Assembly (NCBI GenBank): GCA_029219245.1
Contig: JAQXTA010000003.1
Span: forward strand, 1-64,000
Source: Lachnospiraceae bacterium
GTDB lineage: Bacteria > Bacillota > Clostridia > Lachnospirales > Lachnospiraceae
DNA: 64,000 nucleotides
Direction: 5' to 3'
Shown in pieces: positions 46,230 to 55,204 of this stretch; the first letter of the stretch is position 1; each line of letters begins with the position of its first letter. A program made the position numbers and the translations under genes. The notes beneath the pieces were generated by a model. That model was not told the origin of the DNA. It searched no databases and saw only the letters and a program-made list of their open reading frames with translations.

Positions 46230-47546
46230 TTACAAATCTTTGTCGTTCATATTCAAAAATTCGAACTCAAAATCATCATCATCAATCAAAAAGTTCTTAG
46301 CTTTGCGTTTTGGTGTTGTCTTAACCGGTGCTTCTACTGCCGGCTCTTCCTCATATCTTACCTCTTTCACTGCAGTTTGGCGAGTATCGGAACGGGAGAC
46401 AGCTTTTTTCACAGACTGTTTTTCCTGCGCTGTTGCAGTTTTTCGTACCGGTTCTTCCTGAATTGCAGGTGCTTTACGAGGTGCTGCTTTTTTTACCGGT
46501 CTCTCCTCTTCTTCCTCATCCTCGTTTTCATCCTCTTCTTCATCCTCATCATCTTCATATTCTTCGTAATAGGCATCCCGTAATTTGAAAATCATGATGG
46601 TCATTACAACAGCTAATATAATAATAACTGCAATCAGAATAATAATGATGATACGCTGCTTAGAAACCATTGCCGCATCCAGAGAGTCATTGATGCTCTG
46701 TGCATGGGCAGCTGCCAGCACTTCTTCCAGTTTCTGTCTGTTTCCTTCTACATTGTTATAAAGATACCATTCATACTCCCCATTTTCATTGGTTGTATAA
46801 ACAACTTCATAATCTTTATTTTCCTGCTGCTCCTCCACCGGTTCTTCGGCAGGCTGCTCTTCCGGCACTTCCTGCGGTTCCTCCACCGGAACCATATCCC
46901 CAAGCTGTACCAGATCAGAACGGATATAACCGGTCTTCTCAGCACCATTGGTACCGGTAAAAGTAATATAATACCATGTTTTACCATTGCTGCTGTCATC
47001 CGTCTGTCCGCTGACAACCACTGACGTGTTCTTTGGTATGGAATCTACAATCGCTTTGTCCGTAGAAGCACCACTTCTGACTTTGGCAACTTCTACAGAA
47101 ACCGTAGCATACTGGGCATCCATTCCGGTATCCGGCTGGCTCTCTGCTCCGGGAGCCGAAGTTGTCTGCGTTGCTGTATTTTCAGAGGAAGTATCCGCTG
47201 TCTGCGTTGTTCCCGACGTACTGCTTTCCGAAGAGCCATCTTTACTGATTAAATCCGAACGAATATAGCCTTTGGTATTGGCATCCACATAAACTTCATA
47301 CCATACGGTTCCTGAAGAATCGGTAACTTCATTCGTAATTGTAACAGTGGCCCCTTTGGCAGAGCTCCCAATAACCTCACTTGTTACGTTTGCCTCCTGA
47401 CGAACCTTCGCCGACTCCACCGTTACTTTTCCTGTGGTTTCCGCAAAACAGATATTTTTCTGTCCAAGGAAGAAAAATACCGCACACGCTGTTATAAGCA
47501 CGCTTTTTATCCATTTACTATTGCTGTATTCCCATATTTTCTTCAT
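46230..47546 (-). CDS. SH3b-domain membrane protein with acidic/basic tail
   Basis: The 438-residue protein starts with a signal-peptide-like helix (cleavage near FAET, about 36). Two SH3b domains follow (about 38-100 and 145-215), the type that binds cell wall. A Pro/Glu linker leads to a membrane helix (about 300-325, RIIIIILIAVIIILAVVMTI). The tail is first very acidic (DDEDEEEDENEDEEEEE), then Lys/Arg/Ala-rich. If the signal is cleaved, the SH3b part is outside and the tail inside, which suggests wall sensing or tethering. GGGG precedes the ATG at 47546. Exact role unknown. Confidence 0.82.
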   Translation of the reverse strand: MKKIWEYSNSKWIKSVLITACAVFFFLGQKNICFAETTGKVTVESAKVRQEANVTSEVIGSSAKGATVTITNEVTDSSGTVWYEVYVDANTKGYIRSDLISKDGSSESSTSGTTQTADTSSENTATQTTSAPGAESQPDTGMDAQYATVSVEVAKVRSGASTDKAIVDSIPKNTSVVVSGQTDDSSNGKTWYYITFTGTNGAEKTGYIRSDLVQLGDMVPVEEPQEVPEEQPAEEPVEEQQENKDYEVVYTTNENGEYEWYLYNNVEGNRQKLEEVLAAAHAQSINDSLDAAMVSKQRIIIIILIAVIIILAVVMTIMIFKLRDAYYEEYEDDEDEEEDENEDEEEEERPVKKAAPRKAPAIQEEPVRKTATAQEKQSVKKAVSRSDTRQTAVKEVRYEEEPAVEAPVKTTPKRKAKNFLIDDDDFEFEFLNMNDKDL

Positions 47547-47586
47547 TCTTGTCCCCTTATCCTGTTCTTTTGTTTCTCTCCATTTA

Positions 47587-48051
47587 TTAGTTATCACGTA
47601 CAAAACGCTTTGCACCATCTTCTCCCGCCGGGCGTTCCATACTATAACCCATCAGAGATTTATTATGTCTCATCCGGGTAATTTCTTCAACATTTCTATT
47701 ATAATTTATCTCACACTTCGAGCAAAGCCTTCCGGAACGTATACTTGCGCCACACAATTCACAGGTAATAAAGGCTTTGGAGCCGTTTGCTATCTCAAGT
47801 CGCGATTCTTTTAACATCGTACGGATGGTTTTCTGTTTTACGCCGGTTGCTTCCGATACCTGTGCGGAAGTTGCACCGACATGTCTTTCAATATAATTCC
47901 GCACTTTTCCATAATCATCATAATCCAGATAGCCGCAATCCTCACACTGATATTCTCCAACTCCCTTAAATACCATAACACCACCGCATTGTTTACAGGT
48001 AATTGGACGATTGTACACATCAGCGTTTGTAAAATCTTTTAATGTACTCAT
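47587..48051 (-). CDS. YvyF-like protein with two zinc ribbons and helix-turn-helix
   Basis: The 154-residue protein has a zinc ribbon (Cys19, Cys22, Cys36, Cys39), a helix-turn-helix-like middle (VRNYIERHVGATSAQVSEAT, then GVKQKTIRTMLKESRLE), and a second Cys cluster (CELCGASIRSGRLCSKC). This arrangement resembles YvyF of the Bacillus flagellar operon, a regulator acting on FlgM. No flagellar genes lie nearby in this window, so a motility role is unproven. GGGAG precedes the ATG at 48051. Confidence 0.78.
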   Translation of the reverse strand: MSTLKDFTNADVYNRPITCKQCGGVMVFKGVGEYQCEDCGYLDYDDYGKVRNYIERHVGATSAQVSEATGVKQKTIRTMLKESRLEIANGSKAFITCELCGASIRSGRLCSKCEINYNRNVEEITRMRHNKSLMGYSMERPAGEDGAKRFVRDN

Positions 48052-48116
48052 TTTACACACTCCCCTATCATTTCAGATTCTATCTTTTATATGATTCCAT
48101 CTATCATCCTATTGTT

Positions 48117-49388
48117 TTATACTTCATCAATCGCTTTTCCGATATCGGAACGCATATATTTATTCTCAAATTCAACCCATTTTGTGGCCTCATAAGCATT
48201 AGCTCTGGCTTCTTTCAAATCAGTGCCTGTGGCTGTAATACCAAGTACTCTTCCACCATTTGTCACAATCCCTTTTTCAGTCAGCTTCGTACCGGCATGG
48301 AAACAGTAATAACCTTCCTTACCTTCAAAGTTTTCCAGACCTTTAATCGGAAAGCCTTTTTCATAAGAAACCGGATAACCATCCGATGCCAGAATAACGC
48401 AAACCGCCGCATTGTCTTCAAACTGCAGATCTATTTTGTCCAGTGTACCGTCAATACAAGCCTCTACAACATCAATAATATCGTTTTTCATACGCGGCAA
48501 TACGACCTGTGCTTCCGGATCCCCAAAACGCGCATTGTACTCCAACACTCTCGGTCCCTTTGATGTCAGCATCAGTCCAAAGAAAATAACACCTTTAAAC
48601 GGTCTTCCCTCCGCTGCCATCGCATCAACAGTTGCCTGATAAATATATTTCTTACAGAATTCATCCACTTCTTTTGTATAAAAAGGACTTGGGGAAAAGT
48701 TTCCCATACCACCGGTATTTAATCCCTGGTCACCGTCCTTTGCCCTCTTATGGTCCTGTGCAGATGACATAATCTGAATGGTCTTTCCGTCAACAAAAGA
48801 TAAAACAGAAACTTCCCTTCCGGTCATAAATTCTTCGATAACCATACGGTTGCCCGCAGTACCAAATTTTTTATCTTCCATAATTTCCCTGACACCGGCT
48901 TTGGCTTCTTCCAGTGTATTGCAAATCAGGACTCCCTTACCAAGCGCCAGTCCATCCGCTTTGAGTACGATAGGCATATCTGCTGTTTCCAGATAAGCTA
49001 ACGCCGCCTTCGGATCATCAAAAGTTTCATATGATGCTGTCGGAATGTTGTATTTTTTCATAAGATCTTTAGAAAAAGCCTTGCTGCCTTCCAGAATTGC
49101 TGCATTCTTTCTTGGTCCGAATACACGCAGACCTGCGGCTTCCATCTCATCTACCAGACCGCCTACCAATGGATCATCCATACCAACAATCGTAAGATCG
49201 ACTTTCTTTTCTTTTGCAAAAGCAACCAGCTTATCAAATTCCATCGCACCAATCGGAACGCATTCCGCAATCTGACCGATACCCGCATTTCCCGGTGCAC
49301 AATAAATTTTATCTACCTTTATACTTTTTGCCACACTTGTTGCAATTGCATGTTCTCTGCCGCCGCTTCCTACGATTAAAACTTTCAT
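48117..49388 (-). CDS. purD: Phosphoribosylamine-glycine ligase
   Basis: GAR synthetase, step two of purine synthesis, joins glycine to phosphoribosylamine with ATP. The 423-residue ATP-grasp protein opens MKVLIVGSGGREHAIA and has the typical EYNARFGDPEAQVVLPR motif. Its ATG overlaps the purN stop as ATGA, so translation is coupled. It is last of purE-M-N-D. Confidence 0.97.
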   Translation of the reverse strand: MKVLIVGSGGREHAIATSVAKSIKVDKIYCAPGNAGIGQIAECVPIGAMEFDKLVAFAKEKKVDLTIVGMDDPLVGGLVDEMEAAGLRVFGPRKNAAILEGSKAFSKDLMKKYNIPTASYETFDDPKAALAYLETADMPIVLKADGLALGKGVLICNTLEEAKAGVREIMEDKKFGTAGNRMVIEEFMTGREVSVLSFVDGKTIQIMSSAQDHKRAKDGDQGLNTGGMGNFSPSPFYTKEVDEFCKKYIYQATVDAMAAEGRPFKGVIFFGLMLTSKGPRVLEYNARFGDPEAQVVLPRMKNDIIDVVEACIDGTLDKIDLQFEDNAAVCVILASDGYPVSYEKGFPIKGLENFEGKEGYYCFHAGTKLTEKGIVTNGGRVLGITATGTDLKEARANAYEATKWVEFENKYMRSDIGKAIDEV

Positions 49389-50011
49389 TCTGCTAACCAT
49401 ACCTTTCCGTTTTTCACTGATACTTTTCCGTTTGCAATCAAATCAATGGCATGTGGCAAAATCTGCCATTCCGCCTGTTCCATGACTCTTTTTTGTAAAA
49501 TTTCCGGAGTATCTCCTTCTTCTACCGCAACCGCCTTCTGTAAGATAATCGGTCCCGTATCGGTTCCTTCATCCACAAAATGTACTGTTGCACCGGTTAC
49601 CTTTACTCCCCTTTTCAATGCTCCTTCATGTACCTTCAGTCCGTAATAACCTGTTCCACAGAAAGAAGGAATCAAAGAAGGGTGAATGTTGATAATCCGG
49701 TTTGGATACGCTTTTATCATCTTTTCAGGAATCACTACCAGGAAGCCTGCCAATACAATCAAATCCGGTGCTTTTTCCGTCACAGCCTGTAAAAAAGCAT
49801 CATTAAACTGTTCTCTGTCCTCATAATCCTTCGGCGATACACAAATTGCATCAATTCCAGCATTTTTTGCACGTTCCAATGCATAAGCATTCCTGTTGTT
49901 GCTGATAACACGCACAATCTCTGTATTGGTAATGGTTCCCTGTGCAATTCCATCGATAATTGCCTGTAAATTGGTGCCGCCGCCGGACACACATACGAGT
50001 ATTTTTAACAT
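49385..50011 (-). CDS. purN: Phosphoribosylglycinamide formyltransferase
   Basis: GAR transformylase uses 10-formyl-THF in step three of purine synthesis. The 208-residue product starts LKILVCVSGGGTNLQAIID and has the catalytic NIHPSLIPSF and the HFVDEGTDTGPI motif. I chose ATG 50011; a TTG six codons upstream overlaps the purM stop but has a poorer claim. Coupled with purD by ATGA. Confidence 0.96.
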   Translation of the reverse strand: MLKILVCVSGGGTNLQAIIDGIAQGTITNTEIVRVISNNRNAYALERAKNAGIDAICVSPKDYEDREQFNDAFLQAVTEKAPDLIVLAGFLVVIPEKMIKAYPNRIINIHPSLIPSFCGTGYYGLKVHEGALKRGVKVTGATVHFVDEGTDTGPIILQKAVAVEEGDTPEILQKRVMEQAEWQILPHAIDLIANGKVSVKNGKVWLAE

Positions 50012-50025
50012 AGATTTTTCATTCC

Positions 50026-51051
50026 TCAAATCAGTGTTACTCCTTTTTCACCTGCGATAATCTGTCCTACGACATACGGTGTTTCACCGGCTGCCCGAAT
50101 CGCTTCCATGGTCTTATCCACATCAGCAGGGTCAATTGCAAGTACCATGCCCAGTCCCATATTGTAAGTATTGTACATCATTTTTTCTTCCAGATTTCCT
50201 GTTTTCTGCAATAATTTGAAAATCGGAAGAACCGGATAGCTGTCTTTCTTTACTTCTGCATTTACGCCTTCCGGAAGCATTCTCGGAATATTTTCATAGA
50301 AGCCGCCACCGGTAATATGGCTGCATCCCTTTACAGTAATGCCTGCATCTTTAATGGATTTCAAAGCTTTCACATAAATCTTAGTCGGTGCAATCAATGC
50401 TTCTCCGAGTGTTGTTCCAAGTTCATCATAATAGGTGTTAAGACTTTCTTTTGTCATATCGAATACTTTCCGTACAAGGGAAAAACCATTGCTATGTACA
50501 CCGGAAGAAGCAATTCCGATTAAAGTATCACCCGGCTTGATATCCGCTCCGGTAATCAAATCCTTCTCATCTACAACACCTACCGCAAAGCCTGCCAGGT
50601 CGTATTCATCCTCCGGATAAAAGCCTGGCATTTCTGCTGTTTCACCGCCAATCAGCGCCGCACCGGACTGAATACAACCGTCTGCCACACCCTTCACAAT
50701 CGTCGCAATTTTCTCCGGATAGTTCTTGCCGCATGCAATATAATCCAGGAAAAATAACGGTTCTCCGCCTGCACAGGCAATGTCATTTACGCACATTGCA
50801 ACACAATCAATTCCTACCGTATCATGTTTATCCAGAAGAAATGCCAGTTTCAGCTTAGTTCCTACTCCATCTGTACCGGAAACCAAGGTTGGTTTCTCCA
50901 TATCCTTAATCTTTGCCAAAGAAAATGCACCGGAGAAGCCGCCAAGTCCACCCAGCACCTCTTCCCGCATCGTTTCCTTCACATGCTTTTTCATAAGCTC
51001 TACTGATTTATAGCCTGCCTCAATATCAACACCCGCTGTCTTGTAATCCAT
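50026..51051 (-). CDS. purM: Phosphoribosylformylglycinamidine cyclo-ligase
   Basis: AIR synthetase closes the imidazole ring of FGAM. The 341-residue product shows [13 protein letters not shown], the GTDGVGTK motif ([14 protein letters not shown]), and [16 protein letters not shown] stands eight bases before ATG 51051. It lies 27 bases after purE and 14 before purN, in one operon. Confidence 0.97.
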   Translation of the reverse strand: MDYKTAGVDIEAGYKSVELMKKHVKETMREEVLGGLGGFSGAFSLAKIKDMEKPTLVSGTDGVGTKLKLAFLLDKHDTVGIDCVAMCVNDIACAGGEPLFFLDYIACGKNYPEKIATIVKGVADGCIQSGAALIGGETAEMPGFYPEDEYDLAGFAVGVVDEKDLITGADIKPGDTLIGIASSGVHSNGFSLVRKVFDMTKESLNTYYDELGTTLGEALIAPTKIYVKALKSIKDAGITVKGCSHITGGGFYENIPRMLPEGVNAEVKKDSYPVLPIFKLLQKTGNLEEKMMYNTYNMGLGMVLAIDPADVDKTMEAIRAAGETPYVVGQIIAGEKGVTLI

Positions 51052-51078
51052 GATTTCTTCCTCCAAAATATATACTCA

Positions 51079-51579
51079 TTAATAATTTTTGTATCCCACT
51101 TCCTGTAATCTTGCGTCCTTCTTCTGCACACTTTCTTTCAGTCCCTGTGTGTAGTCTTTTAGCTTCTGCAGCAAAGCATCATCCGATGTTGCCAGAATTT
51201 TTGCTGCCAGAATACCTGCATTCTGCCCACCGTTAATCGCTACCGTTGCTACCGGAATGCCGGACGGCATCTGCACGATAGAATAAAGGGAATCTACCCC
51301 GCCTAAGTCCGAAGTCTTCATTGGGATACCGATAACCGGCATCGGAAAAATAGCCGCACACATACCCGGCAGATGCGCCGCTTTGCCCGCTCCTGCTATA
51401 ATCACTTTAAAGCCCTTGCTCTCTGCACTTTTGGCATATTCAAAAAATACATCAGGTTCCCTGTGTGCGGAGATAATCGTCATCTCATAAGAAATTCCGA
51501 GTTCTTCCAGAATATCTGCGGCCTTAGCCATTACGGGCATATCGGAATCGCTGCCCATTACAATACCTACCTGTGCCAT
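51079..51579 (-). CDS. purE: N5-carboxyaminoimidazole ribonucleotide mutase
   Basis: The 166-residue class I PurE moves the carboxyl group of N5-CAIR to C4. Signature residues are GIVMGSDSDMPVM and SAHREPD. The ATG at 51579 follows AGGAGG; 33 in-frame codons upstream are leader, not protein. No purK is beside it. It heads the purE-M-N-D operon. Confidence 0.97.
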   Translation of the reverse strand: MAQVGIVMGSDSDMPVMAKAADILEELGISYEMTIISAHREPDVFFEYAKSAESKGFKVIIAGAGKAAHLPGMCAAIFPMPVIGIPMKTSDLGGVDSLYSIVQMPSGIPVATVAINGGQNAGILAAKILATSDDALLQKLKDYTQGLKESVQKKDARLQEVGYKNY

Positions 51580-51614
51580 GCTGCCATGCCTCCTCATTCT
51601 CTTCTCTATTCCAA

Positions 51615-51644
51615 CCGTTTCCACAATATCTTGTGGGTAAACGG
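51615..51644 (-). other. Leader hairpin of the purE operon
   Basis: CCGTTTCCACAA and TTGTGGgtAAACGG pair over 12 bp with one two-base bulge and a four-base loop, starting about nine bases after the predicted transcription start. No U-run follows. It lacks the conserved loops of a purine riboswitch. Confidence 0.6.
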
Positions 51645-51659
51645 CACATTTCTTTATAC

Positions 51660-51688
51660 AGTGTACTAAATTTTCCACTAAGAAGCAA
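51660..51688 (-). promoter_or_regulatory. purE operon promoter
   Basis: On the minus strand TTGCTT (51683-51688) and TACACT (51660-51665) are 17 bases apart. Confidence 0.6.
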
Positions 51689-51702
51689 TACGAATTTCAA
51701 AT

Positions 51703-53805
51703 TTATACAAAAGCCTTATTTAACTCTTCACAACCTTCTAGCACAAACCGTCCTTCTATAATAACCGGAATCACCTGATTCTCTCCGGTCACTACGGACA
51801 ATTCTCCCAATTCATCATAAGGAATCGTAATATCCGTATGACAGTTAAAGTACGCTTTGCCTATATCCTCATTTCTTAACAGGGAAACTTCATTATCTCT
51901 TGCAATGATTTCCTTGCCGTCCGGATTATAAACCTTTACCTCTTCCGCATGCGAATAACAGGTATCACCTACCGCAAAATGCGGCCCGGTCTTCTCTGCT
52001 ATCAATATCGGCATTTTATCTTCGATTCCGTATTTTCTGGCAGCCACATATGCCGTTGTGTTCGTACCGATTGCAAACTCCCCGATTGGAAGAGTATCGT
52101 GATGGAACAATACATTGTCCTTGATATATTTCCTATTTTCTTCTTCCGTTTCAAAATTGGAACAGGTATAATCGGTAATCATACCATCTTTAAACTGAAT
52201 GGAAATATTCTTATATTCCAATTCATTTAAGAAAACTCTGGTAACATGGAGTATCCCTTCCGTTCCGGCAAGCTGCGGTGAAGTAAACACTTCACCCACC
52301 GGGATGTTCACATCTGCCACACAGTTTTCAAAATTCGTTTCTTTCTCCGGATTGTGCAAAGTATGCAGCTGTATCTTCAGATTCGTACGATTTTCTCCCA
52401 TGCCTTTCACAAGAACATACTTGCCTTTGTCTAACGTATCGATAATGGACTGCTGAATAGACTGATACCGTTTATAATCCAGCGTATTGATGCGGATTAT
52501 CTCATCAAAAATCTCTTCATACTGTGCTCCGATTTCCGGCACCGGGAAAGCAATAATCGTAAAGCTTCTTTCTTCGCCTTTGATATACTGATTCTGTAAA
52601 GTTCCCGCTTTGGATGTATATTCTACAGAAAGTTTCTGCTGCTTGTCAGTTAACTTGCAGGCAGTTTCCTTGTTCTGTGGTACAAACGGTGTTTCTCCGA
52701 AAATTTCCAGAACCGCCGGTCCACCCATGACGCCTGCTTCTTCCTTCAATTGCTCATAAGCATTTTGCATACACTCAAGCTTACGCTGTACCAACGCACT
52801 GTCCAAAAAAAGTGCCTGATCTTCTTTGTGGTCATAATCAAACTGCTTATTTGGGTTGGCACCAAAGAAACCATTCTTATTCACGTTACGTCCCTGAAAG
52901 ATATTCGTTCCTGCACGATATATGGTCGGTTTTAGACCAATCTGGTCAAAATTTTTGATTGCTTGTTTTATCATCCGTTCAAATCCAAGACAGTAACGGA
53001 TATTAACGGTTTTCTTAATCGAAATATCTTTGTTACCAACTGCAAACCCAATCCGGTAGCCTTCGGTATAGGTATCCGCCATCAGACGTGTCGTTTCTTC
53101 CGACAATTCTGTCATATGTCTTGCTGTGCGGATTTCATTCTCTGTCACATATTCTCCATAATAATATAAATAACGAATATCGGACAAATCGCTTTCCATG
53201 ATAATCCTTGTTGCAAAATCCTTCTGTGGCAAAAGCAGTCCCGCTACCCGCTCATAAGTTTCTGTTTCATAGTAATCGCTTACATACCAATAAGCTATCT
53301 GTCTGAGTTCTTCATAATCCGGTACCGGTCTGTCCTGTCCCTCTTCCGCTTCTTCGACCGCACACAAAAATGCCTGATAGATTTCCAATAATAATTCGGC
53401 TCTTATGACCATATCAGTCAATGATTGTTCATAAGCGGCAGCTATCATCCCCCGGAGTTCTGCCGAAACAAACGCCAACAACTGCCCCATTTCCTTACCG
53501 AAACAATTTACCGCATAAGTCGGATTGGCATAACTTCTTTCATAGTTTTCCGGCAGAATATCCTCATACAATTCTTTGTTATGCTTCTGCAGTTCTTCTA
53601 AGGTTACCCTGTAAAGACTTCCATCTTTTACAAAATCCCATGTTCTTTTCATAAGCAGAACAAATTCTGCCATTCGGTTAAAATAATCCCGGTATTCCTG
53701 TGCACATTTCTTTTCCTGTGGTATCTGTGAAATACGCTCCATGGCTAATGCAAAGCGCTCTTTTTCCAATTCTGTTTTCTCTGTCTCTGTCATGATTTCC
53801 TGCAT
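51703..53805 (-). CDS. M29 family aminopeptidase with long N-terminal region
   Basis: About 700 residues. The last 370 match the M29 thermophilic-aminopeptidase fold: GEVFTSPQLAGTEGILHVTR, GEFAIGTNTTAYVAARK, and the metal-binding stretch EKTGPHFAVGDT, followed by HTDITIPY near the end. The N-terminal 330 residues are extra, helical and rich in Tyr/Glu. M29 enzymes trim amino acids from peptides with cobalt, zinc or similar metals, in the cytoplasm. The start is uncertain: ATG 53805 is chosen (AAAGG 11 bases before); 53793 and 53844 are alternatives, the last overlapping the previous gene. Confidence 0.85.
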   Translation of the reverse strand: MQEIMTETEKTELEKERFALAMERISQIPQEKKCAQEYRDYFNRMAEFVLLMKRTWDFVKDGSLYRVTLEELQKHNKELYEDILPENYERSYANPTYAVNCFGKEMGQLLAFVSAELRGMIAAAYEQSLTDMVIRAELLLEIYQAFLCAVEEAEEGQDRPVPDYEELRQIAYWYVSDYYETETYERVAGLLLPQKDFATRIIMESDLSDIRYLYYYGEYVTENEIRTARHMTELSEETTRLMADTYTEGYRIGFAVGNKDISIKKTVNIRYCLGFERMIKQAIKNFDQIGLKPTIYRAGTNIFQGRNVNKNGFFGANPNKQFDYDHKEDQALFLDSALVQRKLECMQNAYEQLKEEAGVMGGPAVLEIFGETPFVPQNKETACKLTDKQQKLSVEYTSKAGTLQNQYIKGEERSFTIIAFPVPEIGAQYEEIFDEIIRINTLDYKRYQSIQQSIIDTLDKGKYVLVKGMGENRTNLKIQLHTLHNPEKETNFENCVADVNIPVGEVFTSPQLAGTEGILHVTRVFLNELEYKNISIQFKDGMITDYTCSNFETEEENRKYIKDNVLFHHDTLPIGEFAIGTNTTAYVAARKYGIEDKMPILIAEKTGPHFAVGDTCYSHAEEVKVYNPDGKEIIARDNEVSLLRNEDIGKAYFNCHTDITIPYDELGELSVVTGENQVIPVIIEGRFVLEGCEELNKAFV

Positions 53806-53824
53806 GGATTCTATCGCCTTTCTT

Positions 53825-54157
53825 CTAATATCCGCCGATGCCATATGCACCTGCGTATAAAACAGCACTGATAACCCCCAGTGCCAGCACATTTAGTCCG
53901 ATTCCCAAATAGGAAAAAACATAATATTTATCTTTCTCTGTTTTGGAAATCACACCTATGACTATACCGATCAACGAAAATATAGTTGCCAGCAATGCAG
54001 CCGCACCATATTGCGCCGGTACTGCTCCATCCTTTCGGTAACTCATAAAAATTGCATAAATAAGAGTTGCCAATGAGATGATGCCCAGAATGGTGGACAT
54101 GATTCCTTTCTGTGTATGGTTCTTATTGGTAAAAATATAGCTGTTTTTACGACTCAT
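53825..54157 (-). CDS. Small three-helix membrane protein (DUF6142-like)
   Basis: The 110-residue product starts MSRKNSYIFTNKNHTQKGIM with a polar N-terminus, then three hydrophobic helices (about 20-40, 48-72, 82-110). I believe it matches the Lachnospiraceae family DUF6142, of unknown function; this is from memory of the pattern, not a search. AGGAG lies five bases before ATG 54157. It sits 20 bases ahead of the M29 gene and may be co-transcribed with it. Confidence 0.75.
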   Translation of the reverse strand: MSRKNSYIFTNKNHTQKGIMSTILGIISLATLIYAIFMSYRKDGAVPAQYGAAALLATIFSLIGIVIGVISKTEKDKYYVFSYLGIGLNVLALGVISAVLYAGAYGIGGY

Positions 54158-54215
54158 AAAAACTCCTTTAAAATCTGCAAATGGGCATTCCCACCGGAAA
54201 TACCCATTCATCCCT

Positions 54216-54368
54216 TTAGAATAAAATTTTGTTTCTGCCTGCTAACAGCTTCGCACCACTGATAATAAGAAGCACGCCGCTCGCCACACCTACTACCAGT
54301 GATACAACACCGACAGCAATGCTTAATGCTCCTGCACCACCCATTGTCTTATATGTTTTTTCTTCCAT
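54216..54368 (-). CDS. 50-residue membrane microprotein
   Basis: A short reading frame of 50 codons codes MEEKTYKTMGGAGALSIAVG and continues as one long hydrophobic, Gly/Val-rich helix (about 12-40) ending in a basic tail (KLLAGRNKILF). The charge pattern fits a single-pass membrane protein. The ribosome site is weak (AAGGGACGG). It lies between pyrE and the DUF6142-like gene on the same strand. No function can be given. Confidence 0.65.
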   Translation of the reverse strand: MEEKTYKTMGGAGALSIAVGVVSLVVGVASGVLLIISGAKLLAGRNKILF

Positions 54369-54440
54369 ATCAATACCGTCCCTTTCCGTCACTCACAGTT
54401 TCCTACCTGTGCCTATATCTATGTCTATTCCTGTTTCCTT

Positions 54441-55118
54441 TTATTTTGCACCATACTGTTCATAATATGCGTCAATAGAAGCTTTGAGTGCATCATCAAT
54501 ATAGATGTTTCCCTTGTACGGTTTGTTATACAAACATTCTACCACCTCTGCCATGCTGACAATGGCATTGGCATCAAAACCATATTTTTCCTTGATTTCT
54601 TCCAGTGCACTCTTCTCACTTTCCAAGCCTCTCTCCATACGGTTTAGAGATACCATCAATCCCTTAATTTCCACATCTGCCTGAGCCTTGATAATCGGGA
54701 AGGTTTCTTCAATGGATTTACCGGACGTGGTAACATCTTCAATAATAACTACTTTATCACCGTCTTTTAACTTACTGCCAAGTAAAATACCCGTATCGCC
54801 ATGATCTTTCACTTCTTTCCGGTTAGAACAATAACGGATTTCCTTACCATACAATTCACTGATAGCCATTGTGGTTGCTACCGAAAGCGGAATTCCCTTA
54901 TATGCAGGTCCGAAAAGCACATCAAAATCCAGACCATAATTATCGTGAATTGCCTTGGCATAGTACTCACCCAATTTTCGAAGCTGCGTTCCCGTCACAT
55001 AAGCCCCTGCATTCATAAAGAATGGAGATTTTCTGCCACTCTTCAAGGTAAAATCGCCAAACTTGAGAACCTGACTGTCTACCATAAATTCGATAAATTC
55101 CTGTTTATATTGTTCCAT
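54441..55118 (-). CDS. pyrE: Orotate phosphoribosyltransferase
   Basis: The enzyme makes OMP from orotate and PRPP in pyrimidine synthesis. The 225-residue product has the PRPP-binding motif VVIIEDVTTSGKS and the loop FGPAYKGIPL. The start is one of two adjacent ATGs (55121 or 55118) behind AGGAG; 55118 gives the better spacing. Other pyrimidine genes in view are only carAB at the left end. Confidence 0.95.
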   Translation of the reverse strand: MEQYKQEFIEFMVDSQVLKFGDFTLKSGRKSPFFMNAGAYVTGTQLRKLGEYYAKAIHDNYGLDFDVLFGPAYKGIPLSVATTMAISELYGKEIRYCSNRKEVKDHGDTGILLGSKLKDGDKVVIIEDVTTSGKSIEETFPIIKAQADVEIKGLMVSLNRMERGLESEKSALEEIKEKYGFDANAIVSMAEVVECLYNKPYKGNIYIDDALKASIDAYYEQYGAK

Positions 55119-55154
55119 CATTATTTCTCCTTTATCTTCCTGAAGCTTTCTCAA

Positions 55155-55183
55155 ATCTTACCACAAAACAGCGAGCTTTTCAA
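55155..55183 (-). promoter_or_regulatory. pyrE promoter
   Basis: On the minus strand TTGAAA (55178-55183) and TAAGAT (55155-55160) are 17 bases apart, partly overlapping the end of the spacer from the guanine deaminase gene. Confidence 0.7.
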
Positions 55184-55204
55184 TGGGAACCGGAAACATG
55201 CCGT

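Noticed and set aside
51580-51665. Purine riboswitch before purE
   Set aside because: The conserved loop sequences of purine aptamers are missing; only a simple hairpin is present.
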